A stretch of 64,000 nt of DNA, taken from an uncultured Eubacterium sp. (GTDB lineage Bacteria > Bacillota > Clostridia > Lachnospirales > Lachnospiraceae). The stretch's first letter is position 1, and each line of letters begins with the position of its first letter. Positions 26,346 through 34,572 of this stretch are shown one piece after another. The position numbers and the translations under genes are program-made. The notes under the pieces were generated by a model. It was not told the origin of the DNA and did no database searches. It was given only the letters and a program-made list of their open reading frames with translations. The stretch is from assembly GCA_947642745.1 (NCBI GenBank), contig CANRTU010000004.1, positions 1-64,000 on the forward strand, given 5' to 3'.

Positions 26346-27188
26346 ATGGAACAAAAAAGAGACAGGACCATAGCGGTCCGCACAGTGCTTGGAGAACAGG
26401 GAGTGAATCATTCTATCAGATATGGAAAAGTCACATTTGTTGACGATGGATATCTGGAGATTTACGGAGATGTGGAGCTTACGATTGATACGGTAGCGAA
26501 TCAGAAAGATTCCAGAATCAGCCCCTATGAGTTTCTGGCTGTGGGAAATGCCGGCAGCGACGGAGCGGACGGCACAGACGGTCCGGATGGTCCGGATGGC
26601 AGACAGGGCGGCGACGGCACGCCGACAAATGTAAAGATACATATCGGTATGCTGGAAGACAGCATCTGCGCCGCCTGTATTGGCGGTGACGGCGGACGTG
26701 GCGGCCATGGGCTGGATGGTCTGGACGGCGGTGACGGCGGGGATGCGCAGATGTGTACCGGCGGCGGAACAGTGCCCGAAAACAGTCCGGACAATACCTG
26801 TGACATACAGGAACCACTGCACGTAAAATATGCGGGAGGCGGCCGTGGCGGTGACGGCGGCTGCGGACGGGGGACTGGCGGTGATGGCGGCCATGGCGGA
26901 GACGGTCCCAGAGTGCTGCTGACTTACGAAAAGCTGGCAGGGGACGCAGTGATCCGGACGGTTCTGATGCGCAGCCGTGGCGGCGATGGTGGTACTGGCG
27001 GCCGTGGCGGCCGTGGCGGTATCAGCGGCCGGGACAGTGACGGCAAAAAACGGCAAAAAGACGGACGGCCCGGCAGCGGATGCCAGAACGGGCGCAATGG
27101 TCAGCCGGGGCAGCCGGGCAGCATCAGGGTACAAAGAACAGATACGGAAAGTACAGGGGAGAATACGGATGGGATTATCGGAATTTAA
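26346..27188 (+). CDS. Glycine-rich GDG-repeat (collagen-like) cluster protein
   Basis: A 280-residue protein. ATG at 26346 follows AAAGAGGTGTAT and lies ten bases after the preceding stop; a longer frame would overlap that gene without reason. Residues about 1-60 are an ordinary beta-rich domain (VRTVLGEQGVNHSIRYGKVT). From about 68 to 265 Gly dominates in blocks such as GSDGADGTDGPDGPDGR, GGDGGRGGHGLDGLDGGDGG and GGTGGRGGRGGISGRDSDG. Two non-repeat inserts each hold short strands (VKIHIGMLEDS; VLLTYEKLAGDAVIRTV). The pattern is more GGDG than strict GXY, so a polyglycine-II-like or calcium-binding arrangement is as likely as collagen. It overlaps the next gene by 20 bases. Confidence 0.75.
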   Translation: MEQKRDRTIAVRTVLGEQGVNHSIRYGKVTFVDDGYLEIYGDVELTIDTVANQKDSRISPYEFLAVGNAGSDGADGTDGPDGPDGRQGGDGTPTNVKIHIGMLEDSICAACIGGDGGRGGHGLDGLDGGDGGDAQMCTGGGTVPENSPDNTCDIQEPLHVKYAGGGRGGDGGCGRGTGGDGGHGGDGPRVLLTYEKLAGDAVIRTVLMRSRGGDGGTGGRGGRGGISGRDSDGKKRQKDGRPGSGCQNGRNGQPGQPGSIRVQRTDTESTGENTDGIIGI

Positions 27189-28977
27189 AAAGAAGCTGGA
27201 TCAGACGAAGGGGCTGTACCGTCTGGATCTTTCGATAGCGGAAGAAAGGGAGTTTTATCTGGAACACGCAGGAGGGGAGGAAAATCTGAAATCCGGTTTT
27301 CCGCTGATGTATCACGCTTTTGAAAAATCCTGCCGGATGAACCATGAAGGGATAACCGGAAAACAGCCGGACGCCCCCGGAATAGTAGATAGCAGGTTTC
27401 AGATCTATGATTTTATGTCTGAACCAGTGGCCGCAGACGGACCCAGGCCGGACCGGTATGTTCTGAAAGCGGCTATAAGCGGGAGTTTTCTGGATAAGCG
27501 GTCTGCGCTGGCGGACTGTGCCCCGGCCAGACCTTTTCAGGTATGGATCAATGGAAAGATTTTTGATCCGGATTCTTCCAGACTTTCTTTTATGACAGTC
27601 AATGAGCATTTTGATTATGTTAACCAGGTTGACAGACAGTATCTGAGCGATGATGTATTTCTGGAAGAAGAGTTTTATAACCGTATCCTCAGAGTCCGGT
27701 TTATGCTTCATGTGTATGATGAAGACGCAAATCTGGCGCCGTATGTCTATACGGATGAATGCAGATATGGTTCGCCAGTGAACCGTGCCATCGCCAGTAT
27801 TCATTTTGACGATCCGGCGCCAAAGAAGCATCCAGATACGAAAGAACTACGGATTCTTTATGGAAGAACATCGCAGAATCTGGAATATCCGGATTATACA
27901 TACAGTACCAATAATGCGGATGCGCATGGGGGAAAGCTCTGGACGATCGTTCCGGTTAAAGGGAGAGTAACGCTGAACCCGATACATAACAGTGACGATT
28001 ATTATTTTTTTGAGAAGCTCCCGGATGTGTATGAAGGAGAAAACTGGCAGCGGTCTACCCTGCAGTATAACGGGAAGGACTGGAAAGTCTTCCGGGATGA
28101 TCTGAAAGATCAGCAATTACATGATCTGATGCGGCAGAACGGGAATTTCAGGGTAGAAAGAGATTCCGGAAATATTGAAACGCTGTATTTTGATCTTTTT
28201 AACCCGGATTTTGAAGAAGACAGTGACCAGCGCTATGACTGGGTGGCGGATATTGATAAGGCTTCCACGGATCAGAAGGAGCGTATCTGCTATCTTATCG
28301 GCGGATTCGGTTATAACATTGGCATTAAAAGAAAAGACGGCAGTATAAAAGTGCCCGGACAGGAATATCAGATCGTATGCCGCAGCGTTAAGCCGGAAGA
28401 TCTGCCAGAGGGACGGACGTATTATACGTATGAACAGGGCAGCTGTACGGTCTATATCCCACCGTTGCATCTATGGTGGGGCTGCCATGCGAAAGAAACA
28501 CCCATCCGGCTGGCAGACGGCTCAGTCAGCCCGGCCTGCGGGATCAAAGCAGGAGACCGGCTGACGGCTTATGGAAATAAGGAACTGACAGTCAGTCATG
28601 TATATGCCGGTTATGAGGAAAAACTGGTCTGTATACAGACAGACGCCGGACATACGCTGCGGGTTTCAGCCGGACATCCCCTGCTGAAAGAAGATGGTAC
28701 AGAGCCTGCGGCCTGCTGTCTGAAGGCTGGGGACCGGGTGTTTGCGGAGTCCGGCGGTCCGGTTACAGTAGTTACTGTACAGTACGAACTTTATCAGGAT
28801 ACAGTTTATAATTTTTCTTTTGAAGGGGAGGAAACAGGTAACTATCTGATTGCCGGCGGACTTTATTCCGGGGATTTCATTGCGCAGAACAGGCGGAAAG
28901 AAAAAAGAATGCAGCCATCGCAAAAGCAGCAGCAGCTGTCAGAAGAGCTGCACAGAATGGCGGAGCAGATGGCGTAA
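27169..28977 (+). CDS. Hint-domain (hedgehog/intein-type) cluster protein
   Basis: A 602-residue protein. ATG at 27169 follows AGGGGAG inside the end of the Gly-rich gene. Residues 1-438 are an unrecognised, mixed alpha/beta region. At Cys439 begins a Hint module: CHAKETPIRLADGS, IKAGDRL, VCIQTDAGHTLRVSAGHPLL, CLKAGDRVFAE, TVYNFSFEGEETGNYLI, GLYSGDFIAQN. Cys1, the block-B-like His in AGHPLL and the closing Asn are present. The penultimate His usual for splicing (HN) is replaced (AQN), so cleavage rather than protein splicing is the likelier activity, if any. About 25 charged residues follow. Hint domains typically release or attach a neighbouring domain. It is the last gene of the block. Confidence 0.75.
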   Translation: MGLSEFKKKLDQTKGLYRLDLSIAEEREFYLEHAGGEENLKSGFPLMYHAFEKSCRMNHEGITGKQPDAPGIVDSRFQIYDFMSEPVAADGPRPDRYVLKAAISGSFLDKRSALADCAPARPFQVWINGKIFDPDSSRLSFMTVNEHFDYVNQVDRQYLSDDVFLEEEFYNRILRVRFMLHVYDEDANLAPYVYTDECRYGSPVNRAIASIHFDDPAPKKHPDTKELRILYGRTSQNLEYPDYTYSTNNADAHGGKLWTIVPVKGRVTLNPIHNSDDYYFFEKLPDVYEGENWQRSTLQYNGKDWKVFRDDLKDQQLHDLMRQNGNFRVERDSGNIETLYFDLFNPDFEEDSDQRYDWVADIDKASTDQKERICYLIGGFGYNIGIKRKDGSIKVPGQEYQIVCRSVKPEDLPEGRTYYTYEQGSCTVYIPPLHLWWGCHAKETPIRLADGSVSPACGIKAGDRLTAYGNKELTVSHVYAGYEEKLVCIQTDAGHTLRVSAGHPLLKEDGTEPAACCLKAGDRVFAESGGPVTVVTVQYELYQDTVYNFSFEGEETGNYLIAGGLYSGDFIAQNRRKEKRMQPSQKQQQLSEELHRMAEQMA

Positions 28978-29144
28978 CACCGCTGTTCCCGCAACAAATC
29001 TCCCTTTTCGGAAAAGTGTTCCCACTGTTCATTTTCCAAATTTTGGTGTATATTCAAACATTTCTTAATTTTTCGGGCAATTTGGGCAACTGTATTTAGA
29101 ATTTTTCCTACTGAATATTGGAAAAATTTAGGTTGGGAATTAGA

Positions 29145-29180
29145 AAAAGGCTATCCGTTTGATTGGGTAGCCTTTTCCAT
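29145..29180. terminator. Terminator between convergent genes
   Basis: AAAAGGCTATCC and GGGTAGCCTTTT pair (one G-T pair) around GTTTGATT, with A-rich and T-rich flanks that suit both directions. It closes the large plus-strand cluster and probably the minus-strand gene at 29242. The 28978-29144 stretch before it is AT-rich and empty. Confidence 0.65.
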
Positions 29181-29241
29181 CTTTTCTTATACGCTTTATC
29201 TAATAGTCTATTACCGCTGTTGACTGTTCTAAACGGGTATT

Positions 29242-30069
29242 TTACTGATTATAATCGGCATAAAACGAATAATATGCTATACCACCATACCCATTATCAG
29301 CATCCCATTCAGCTTTAATCTCATAGATATGTCCATCCGGCTTCAACATGATTCCGTTTCCGTCAATATCCACATTCTCGCTCTCTGCGTCTGAATTACC
29401 AAGATTTTCATCACTCCAACACTGTATGCTTAATATTCTGTCGGGTTTTTCAGTAAAATTTAAAACAGCAACTTGTTCAGCGGTCTCAAATTTGACGAGT
29501 AAATCCTCACAGTCCAATGGATGTGCACTGTCGGCATCGAATGATGTGGCTGTGCCATCGGCATTCATCTTTTGCCAAGAAAAAGTACCTAACAGGGTGT
29601 CGATAGAGGTATTATCGCTTATAACAGCTAATGTGGGTGGTTCTTCCAAAATTATACTGGCATTTTCTTCGTTCAGTAATCTGTTTGCATAACTGTTAAG
29701 CGCCTCACATGGCTCGTATTTGGTCTTATAACCAATGCCGTCAATCACAAGAAACGGATTATACGCCATGATGCTTGTCTGCGTTCCATCCGTCATGTTT
29801 AATGTAAAGATAACACCTTGTCCGCTATACTCTTTGTAAGAATTATCCTCATTATAGATAACGACATCTTTCAAATATTCAACCAGTTCCTTTTTCTCTA
29901 TAATTTGAACCGTCTTATCTGGTGGTGCCAGCCGTACGGTTGCCGATACGATTTGAGACGGATCCAAATTCTTGTACGGTTTTTTTCCTCTACCAATAAA
30001 TAATGCTGTCCCCACAACACATAGAATCAATATGCACAAACAAACAATACTGCATAATTTCTTTTTCAT
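29242..30069 (-). CDS. Secreted or membrane-anchored protein of unknown function
   Basis: A 275-residue protein. I choose ATG at 30069 (MKKKLCSIVCLCILILCVVG) after TTGAGAGGATTATAACT; a longer frame adds 13 residues without a ribosome site. The N-terminus is a signal anchor (helix about 5-25). The rest is an extracellular, acidic, beta-rich domain with an ASIILEEPPTLAVISDNT linker. Weakly similar proteins of Clostridia are annotated as lipoproteins, but no clear lipobox is seen here. It is more AT-rich than its neighbours. No catalytic motif was found. Confidence 0.6.
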   Translation of the reverse strand: MKKKLCSIVCLCILILCVVGTALFIGRGKKPYKNLDPSQIVSATVRLAPPDKTVQIIEKKELVEYLKDVVIYNEDNSYKEYSGQGVIFTLNMTDGTQTSIMAYNPFLVIDGIGYKTKYEPCEALNSYANRLLNEENASIILEEPPTLAVISDNTSIDTLLGTFSWQKMNADGTATSFDADSAHPLDCEDLLVKFETAEQVAVLNFTEKPDRILSIQCWSDENLGNSDAESENVDIDGNGIMLKPDGHIYEIKAEWDADNGYGGIAYYSFYADYNQ

Positions 30070-30311
30070 AGTTATAATCCTCTCAAAAATATATTTTATA
30101 TTATACATTACCCAAGTGTATATTTCAATGCAGGGTAAATAATCGGGATGTATTTTTATACATTAAAAATATATATTTATAGGCTCGTTTTCAGTGGGTA
30201 CACAATTTCGAAAAGGGAGTAACAAATAAGGAGTATCCTGCGCCGGAGAGAAAAGCTGCCGGAAGGCAGCCCGCCGCAGGCGTGGTGTCCGGCAAAACCG
30301 GATATGTTTTA

Positions 30312-31286
30312 CTATTTCTGCGCAGATGAACCGTCCTCCCCGGCCATACCCTGTATCCAGGAGGAAACGGTGTCCGTGTCCGCTTCCAGAACATCTGCGA
30401 TATCATCGACAGGAAGGCCCCTGGTATATAAGCGGAGAGCAACGTTTTTCGCACGTCTGATGTCTCCCTGGGCAATTCCCTGCGAGATCCCCTGGGCAAT
30501 TCCCTGCGAGATCCCCTGGGCGATCCCCAGTTTGCGTCCCCTGTTTTCGATTCTGTCAAGTGCTTCACTCATGTTTTCAGGCTCATCTCCTTTCCCGGCG
30601 TCAGTGATTGTGTCCAGAAATCCTGCGTCGTCTGTCAGTGTGGACAGAAGCTGCAGGACTTCCCGCATATGTCTCACATCAGTTACGGAACCAGTATATG
30701 TTCCGGTTTTTCTCATTTGTACAAAATAGTCAGCTACAATGCCAAAATCGCTCTGGAAGCCGGCAACCTGTTCATCTGTCAGCCATGCGATTTCGAACAG
30801 GCTGATCCGGTAATCATTCACAAATGGCATTAAATCAGCATCCATATTTTCACGAAGAGCTTCGTAAAGAGTCCTGGCTTTATCCCAGTGCTTCTTATAG
30901 CCAAAGTACAGGACCAGTGTCACAACCGGGTATCTGTCACGTGTCTTTCGTCGTTTTCCGGTTTCATCTGTCTGATAGGCGATCTGGTCCCGGTATGCCG
31001 CACCGTCATATCCGATCACCCGCAGCGGCATGTCGTCTTCCGCATCTGTTTTATTTTCAAGGCCGATATAAGCAATCCGGATATTATGCTTTTTCCAGTA
31101 TTTTGATGTATCCCGTTCCTGTTCCCTCAGGGACTTTTCTCCCCGGTACACGGAACGCTCCCGGCCCTGTTCCAGATCCTCTTCCAGGATCCGTTTCCGG
31201 CCCTGGAAGAGCAGGTTGTTTACGATGTCGGCAAATACATCGTTGAATGCTTCCAGAGCTTTTTCTGTCATATCTTTTTCTGCCAT
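30312..31286 (-). CDS. Rpn/PD-(D/E)XK family putative nuclease-transposase
   Basis: A 324-residue protein, ATG at 31286 after GGAAAGGATAAAAC. The start FNDVFADIVNNLLFQGRKRI, then RIAYIGLENKTDAEDDMPLR and PVVTLVLYFGYKKHWDKA match the Rpn (recombination-promoting nuclease) group common in Lachnospiraceae. Its members carry the PD-(D/E)XK fold and often GxxxGxxxG tails. Here residues about 252-275 repeat GIAQGISQ in a Gly-Ile-Gln tract encoded by near-identical 24-base DNA units. A helix-turn-helix-like end follows (LPVDDIADVLEADTDTVSSW). These proteins are presumed mobile DNases and are often multicopy. Confidence 0.75.
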   Translation of the reverse strand: MAEKDMTEKALEAFNDVFADIVNNLLFQGRKRILEEDLEQGRERSVYRGEKSLREQERDTSKYWKKHNIRIAYIGLENKTDAEDDMPLRVIGYDGAAYRDQIAYQTDETGKRRKTRDRYPVVTLVLYFGYKKHWDKARTLYEALRENMDADLMPFVNDYRISLFEIAWLTDEQVAGFQSDFGIVADYFVQMRKTGTYTGSVTDVRHMREVLQLLSTLTDDAGFLDTITDAGKGDEPENMSEALDRIENRGRKLGIAQGISQGIAQGISQGIAQGDIRRAKNVALRLYTRGLPVDDIADVLEADTDTVSSWIQGMAGEDGSSAQK

Positions 31287-31532
31287 GTTTTATCCTTTCC
31301 GGTAGTTTATTTATGCAGGGGCAGCGCATCTGGTTTCTTTTACGTAGTCTGGCAGTTGTTCCTGTATCATCTGACTGGATGTGATGGACTGTCTGTTAAT
31401 AAATCATATACCGGAAAATAGTACTATGCTTAAACTGTATCATATGTTTTCCGGTAATGCAATGGCACGTCCTGACACTTCATGAATAACAATATAAAGA
31501 ATCCGGCCAGACTCAAAAAAATAAAAATCTGC

Positions 31533-31561
31533 TTGCAATTTTCCATCTGTTCGTGTATAAT
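31533..31561 (+). promoter_or_regulatory. Promoter of the ABC-F leader
   Basis: TTGCAA and TATAAT are separated by exactly 17 bases. The predicted transcript starts near 31568 and runs through a short leader ORF and an attenuator hairpin to the ABC-F gene. A second possible promoter (TTGACA at 31679, 18 bases, TATACC at 31703) lies inside the leader. The stretch 31287-31532 before it shows nothing recognisable. Confidence 0.65.
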
Positions 31562-31588
31562 AGCGATCATCAAAAAGAAAGGGCACAG

Positions 31589-31609
31589 ATGTGCAGGGTG
31601 ATAAGATGA
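31589..31609 (+). CDS. Possible six-residue leader peptide of the ABC-F gene
   Basis: ATG TGC AGG GTG ATA AGA TGA encodes MCRVIR and follows AAAGAAAGGG by a normal spacing. It would be among the first sequences translated from the upstream promoter. Short leader peptides are a known feature of attenuation-controlled ABC-F resistance genes. At this length the ORF could be chance. Confidence 0.35.
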   Translation: MCRVIR

Positions 31610-31784
31610 TTAACAGATAATTTAATTTGGATGCCGCTAGTTCACATGCCTGGAAAGTCAGAGTGGAGCAGTTTGCTGTTGACAGGTACCAGGTAATCTG
31701 CGTATACCGGATTAGATTATCATGCGTTTTAATCACCCGTTTTGTATGTCTGTATTCAGAATATATAAAGGGTTTCTTTGCGTG

Positions 31785-31820
31785 AGTCTGTTTTCGGTTA
31801 CGAAGACAGGCTTTTTCTTT
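31785..31820 (+). promoter_or_regulatory. Attenuator (intrinsic terminator) in the ABC-F leader
   Basis: AGTCTGTTTTCG and CGAAGACAGGCT form a 12-base stem (with two G-U pairs) around GTTA, followed by TTTTTCTTTT. It ends about 33 bases before the ABC-F start. A terminator here, after a promoter and leader, fits control by antitermination when ribosomes stall on an antibiotic. Confidence 0.65.
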
Positions 31821-31852
31821 TGTGGAAAAAGCTGCTGGAAGGAGGTTTTATT

Positions 31853-33385
31853 ATGATACAGGTAAAAAATCTGAACATTCAGCACAGAAAAGACCTGAGG
31901 GTTATTCTGGAAAATTTCAGTCTTGTACTGAATGACGGCGATAAAGCAGCCATTATTGGTGAAGAAGGAAATGGTAAATCCACATTAATGAAATGGATGT
32001 ATGACCCGGAGATGATCAGCAGTTACTGTGAAGCGTCCGGAGAACGGGTGATGCAGGGGATAAAAGCCGGATACCTGCCCCAGGAACTGCCTGCTGCGGA
32101 CAGGGAAAAAAGTATATATGAATACTTTATGGAAGAGCCCGGGTTTTTTGATCAGACACCAAAAGAGCTGAACCGGATGGCAGGACAGTTTGGCCTGTCC
32201 GGTGATTTTTTCTACAGGGACCAGTGTATGAAAACACTTTCCGGCGGTGAAAAAGTCAAGGCGCAGATGATACGTCTGCTGCTGTCCGGACCTGATATTC
32301 TGCTGTTTGACGAACCGTCCAACGACATTGACCTGGAGACTCTGGAATGGCTGGAAAACTTTATATCCGGCTGGGAGCGGATTGTAGTATATATTTCCCA
32401 TGATGAGACGCTGATTGAGCGTACCGCAAATGTAATTATCCATATCGAACAGATCAGAAGGAAGACGCAGAGCCGCTATACAGTGGCCCGTATGCCATAC
32501 CGGCAGTATATGGCGCAACGGTCTGACCAGTTTGAAAAGCAGGAACGCATGGCTGTCAGCGACCGGCGGGAAAAGAAAAAACGGGAAGAAAAATACAACC
32601 GCATTTACCAGAGTGTGGAACATGCGCAAAACGTGATTACAAGACAAAATCCCAGTAAGGCAAGACTGCTGAAAAAGAAAATGCATGCGGTAAAATCCAT
32701 GGGACGCCGGTTTGAGAGGGAGGATGCGTCCATGACGCAGATGCCGGAGGAAGAAAGCGCCATATATTTTGAAATCGGGGCAGAAGGGATTCCTGCCGGC
32801 AAAACAGTGATGGATGTGTCACTGGAAAAATTATGCGCTCCGGGGCAGGAAGACGCACTGGCGGAGCAGATCCGTCTGTACGTGCGGGGACCGGAAAAGG
32901 TCTGTATCACAGGAACCAACGGGGCTGGCAAGACGACTCTGCTGCGTACAATTGTCCATGAACTTTCAGGCCGCACAGATATCCGGGCGGAATATATGCC
33001 GCAAAACTACGATGATCTGCTGGATACATCCCTGACTCCGGTGGATGTACTGGATCAGTCCGGAGACAGACAGCAGCGGACCAGAATCCGCACGTATCTG
33101 GGAGCGCTGAAATTTACAACCGATGAAATGGAGCATCCTGCCAGGGAGCTGTCCGGCGGTCAGAAAGCCAAACTGTTTCTTTTAAAGATGAGCCTGTCCG
33201 GCGCCAGTGTGCTGCTGCTGGATGAACCGACCCGCAATTTCTCCCCGTTGTCCGGTCCGGTAATCCGGCGGATGCTGAAGGAGTTTCCGGGTGCGGTAAT
33301 CAGTATTTCCCATGACCGGAAATATATAGAAGAAGTCTGCGACAAAGTGTACCGGCTGACCAGAAACGGGCTGGAGGAGCAGTAA
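31853..33385 (+). CDS. ABC-F family ATPase (ribosome protection / antibiotic resistance type)
   Basis: A 510-residue protein with two ABC ATPase domains and no membrane helices. ATG at 31853 follows AAGGAGGTTTTATT. Domain 1: GEEGNGKST, LSGGEKVKAQMIR, DILLFDEPSNDID. A charged linker of about 80 residues follows (KKKREEKYNRIYQS ... KKKMHAVKSMGR). Domain 2: GTNGAGKTT, LSGGQKAKLFLL, LLLDEPTRNFS. ABC-F proteins bind the ribosomal E site; resistance members dislodge macrolides, lincosamides, streptogramins or pleuromutilins. The long linker and the upstream leader with attenuator fit a resistance-type ABC-F, but the drug class cannot be told. The protein could instead be a housekeeping translation factor. 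Confidence 0.85.
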   Translation: MIQVKNLNIQHRKDLRVILENFSLVLNDGDKAAIIGEEGNGKSTLMKWMYDPEMISSYCEASGERVMQGIKAGYLPQELPAADREKSIYEYFMEEPGFFDQTPKELNRMAGQFGLSGDFFYRDQCMKTLSGGEKVKAQMIRLLLSGPDILLFDEPSNDIDLETLEWLENFISGWERIVVYISHDETLIERTANVIIHIEQIRRKTQSRYTVARMPYRQYMAQRSDQFEKQERMAVSDRREKKKREEKYNRIYQSVEHAQNVITRQNPSKARLLKKKMHAVKSMGRRFEREDASMTQMPEEESAIYFEIGAEGIPAGKTVMDVSLEKLCAPGQEDALAEQIRLYVRGPEKVCITGTNGAGKTTLLRTIVHELSGRTDIRAEYMPQNYDDLLDTSLTPVDVLDQSGDRQQRTRIRTYLGALKFTTDEMEHPARELSGGQKAKLFLLKMSLSGASVLLLDEPTRNFSPLSGPVIRRMLKEFPGAVISISHDRKYIEEVCDKVYRLTRNGLEEQ

Positions 33386-33390
33386 AAAGA

Positions 33391-34143
33391 TTATAAAATT
33401 TCAATATAAGTTTTGTAAAAATCGAATAATTTGTCATCTTCTTTTGCGCATAGTAAAAAGCGGCTGATAATATATCCGGTCTGGTATGTACTTTGTACAT
33501 GCGCAAGAAGAGAAGACAGATTATTTGGAAAAGTTTCAGTGATTTCTTCTTTCATCAGACAGATGATATATCTGTGACTTTGTTTCTTCCATAATATATG
33601 TTTGTCAGGCAGGGAGCCAGCCTGTCTGGCAGCAATGGTCAGTCCCCGCTGTTCTTCATCTGGATGGCTGGAATGTTGTACACGGGAATACAGATAGGGA
33701 TTTTCTATGTATTGTCTGAGTTTGTCAATTTCAATGAATTCAAAGGGGATGATATACTCTGTGTCAATATCTCCTTCTATAAATGGTGTATCTTTTAATT
33801 TCTGAAGAGTTTCAATGGCGAACAGATGAATACGCAGTCTTTGAATACGACGGTTCAACTCCTGCTTATGTAATTCAATTTCCTGAATTTTTTTAGATAG
33901 TAAATCCCGGTGTTCCATCGGTGCGATGCTTTCCATTGTATGAATTTGTTTTAATGACAGTCCCAGATTTTTATAGAAGAGAATATCTGAGATTGTCATC
34001 AGGTCAGCAACCGTATATTCCCGATAATTATTCCAGGTGCCTTTTCTGGGAGAAAGTATACCAGTCTCTTCCCAGTAGCGGAGTGTGGAAGCAGGAATTT
34101 GAAAAAATCTGGAAATTTCTCCAATGTGAAATATTCTTTCCAT
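33391..34143 (-). CDS. MerR family transcriptional regulator
   Basis: A 250-residue regulator, ATG at 34143 after AACAGGAGATTTTTATTT. Residues 1-70 are the MerR winged helix (FHIGEISRFFQIPASTLRYW; NNYREYTVADLMTISDILFY). A coiled-coil dimer helix follows (about 76-110), then a C-terminal domain of about 130 residues that probably binds a ligand, as in multidrug-responsive BmrR/TipA-like members. It is divergent from a MATE pump gene, whose promoter has a palindrome in a 19-base spacer. That is the standard MerR target. It probably activates the pump when it binds a drug or metabolite. Confidence 0.87.
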   Translation of the reverse strand: MERIFHIGEISRFFQIPASTLRYWEETGILSPRKGTWNNYREYTVADLMTISDILFYKNLGLSLKQIHTMESIAPMEHRDLLSKKIQEIELHKQELNRRIQRLRIHLFAIETLQKLKDTPFIEGDIDTEYIIPFEFIEIDKLRQYIENPYLYSRVQHSSHPDEEQRGLTIAARQAGSLPDKHILWKKQSHRYIICLMKEEITETFPNNLSSLLAHVQSTYQTGYIISRFLLCAKEDDKLFDFYKTYIEIL

Positions 34144-34175
34144 AAATAAAAATCTCCTGTTAATAACAATGTGTT

Positions 34176-34279
34176 CTGGAGCGTGTTAGAAAAATGCTTT
34201 CTGGAATATGTACCCTGAAGGGCATGATATGCTTCACAGTTTGTACCCTGAAGGGCATGATTTTTCAAACACGCTCTGG
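34176..34279. mobile_element. MITE-like element, copy 2
   Basis: CTGGAGCGTGTTAGAAAAAT at the left is matched by ATTTTTCAAACACGCTCTGG at the right. Two direct copies of TGTACCCTGAAGGGCATGAT lie inside, at 34209-34228 and 34242-34261. It sits between the MerR gene and its operator without coding for anything. Confidence 0.7.
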
Positions 34280-34447
34280 TATTCGTAAATATTAGTTTAT
34301 CAGGCAGGATAATGACTGAATCCGGCTTGTGAATGATTTGTAAAGAGCCTTATCTGGTAAAATGGATGCATTTGTATGGATTTTGCGACAGGTACATAGG
34401 TCTGGGAGAAACAGTAACAAATATTTGCTATATTATCATAAAAAGAC

Positions 34448-34478
34448 TTGACCTTCAAGTATCCTGAAGGTTTATCAT
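34448..34478 (+). promoter_or_regulatory. MerR-type promoter and operator for the MATE gene
   Basis: TTGACC and TATCAT are separated by 19 bases instead of 17, and the spacer centres on the perfect palindrome ACCTTCA-N7-TGAAGGT (34451-34471). This is the hallmark of promoters activated by MerR proteins that untwist the spacer. It lies 95 bases before the MATE start. Confidence 0.8.
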
Positions 34479-34572
34479 AATTTCATGGTCAGGAAACCTG
34501 TTACAGATCATACATGTACGGATAAAGTATTAATGATAACACTGGCCTGTAACCAGGGAAGGAGGTGACTGG

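Noticed and set aside
26172-27134. Long minus-strand open frame of 320 codons opposite the Gly-rich gene
   Set aside because: It is the antisense of GGN codons, which gives Ala/Pro/Thr/His-rich text without stops. There is no ribosome site, and the plus-strand gene fits the operon.
14204-28977. Prophage or phage tail module
   Set aside because: No terminase, portal, capsid, tape-measure, integrase or holin motif is present, and the proteins do not resemble baseplate or sheath proteins I know.
31440-31736. Minus-strand 98-codon frame across the ABC-F leader
   Set aside because: No ribosome site and no family resemblance; it overlaps a well-formed promoter and leader on the plus strand.
34209-34261. 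CRISPR-like repeats (GTACCCTGAAGGGCATGAT units)
   Set aside because: Only two to a few units with short, non-variable spacing, enclosed by inverted ends and with no cas genes. They are MITE internal repeats.
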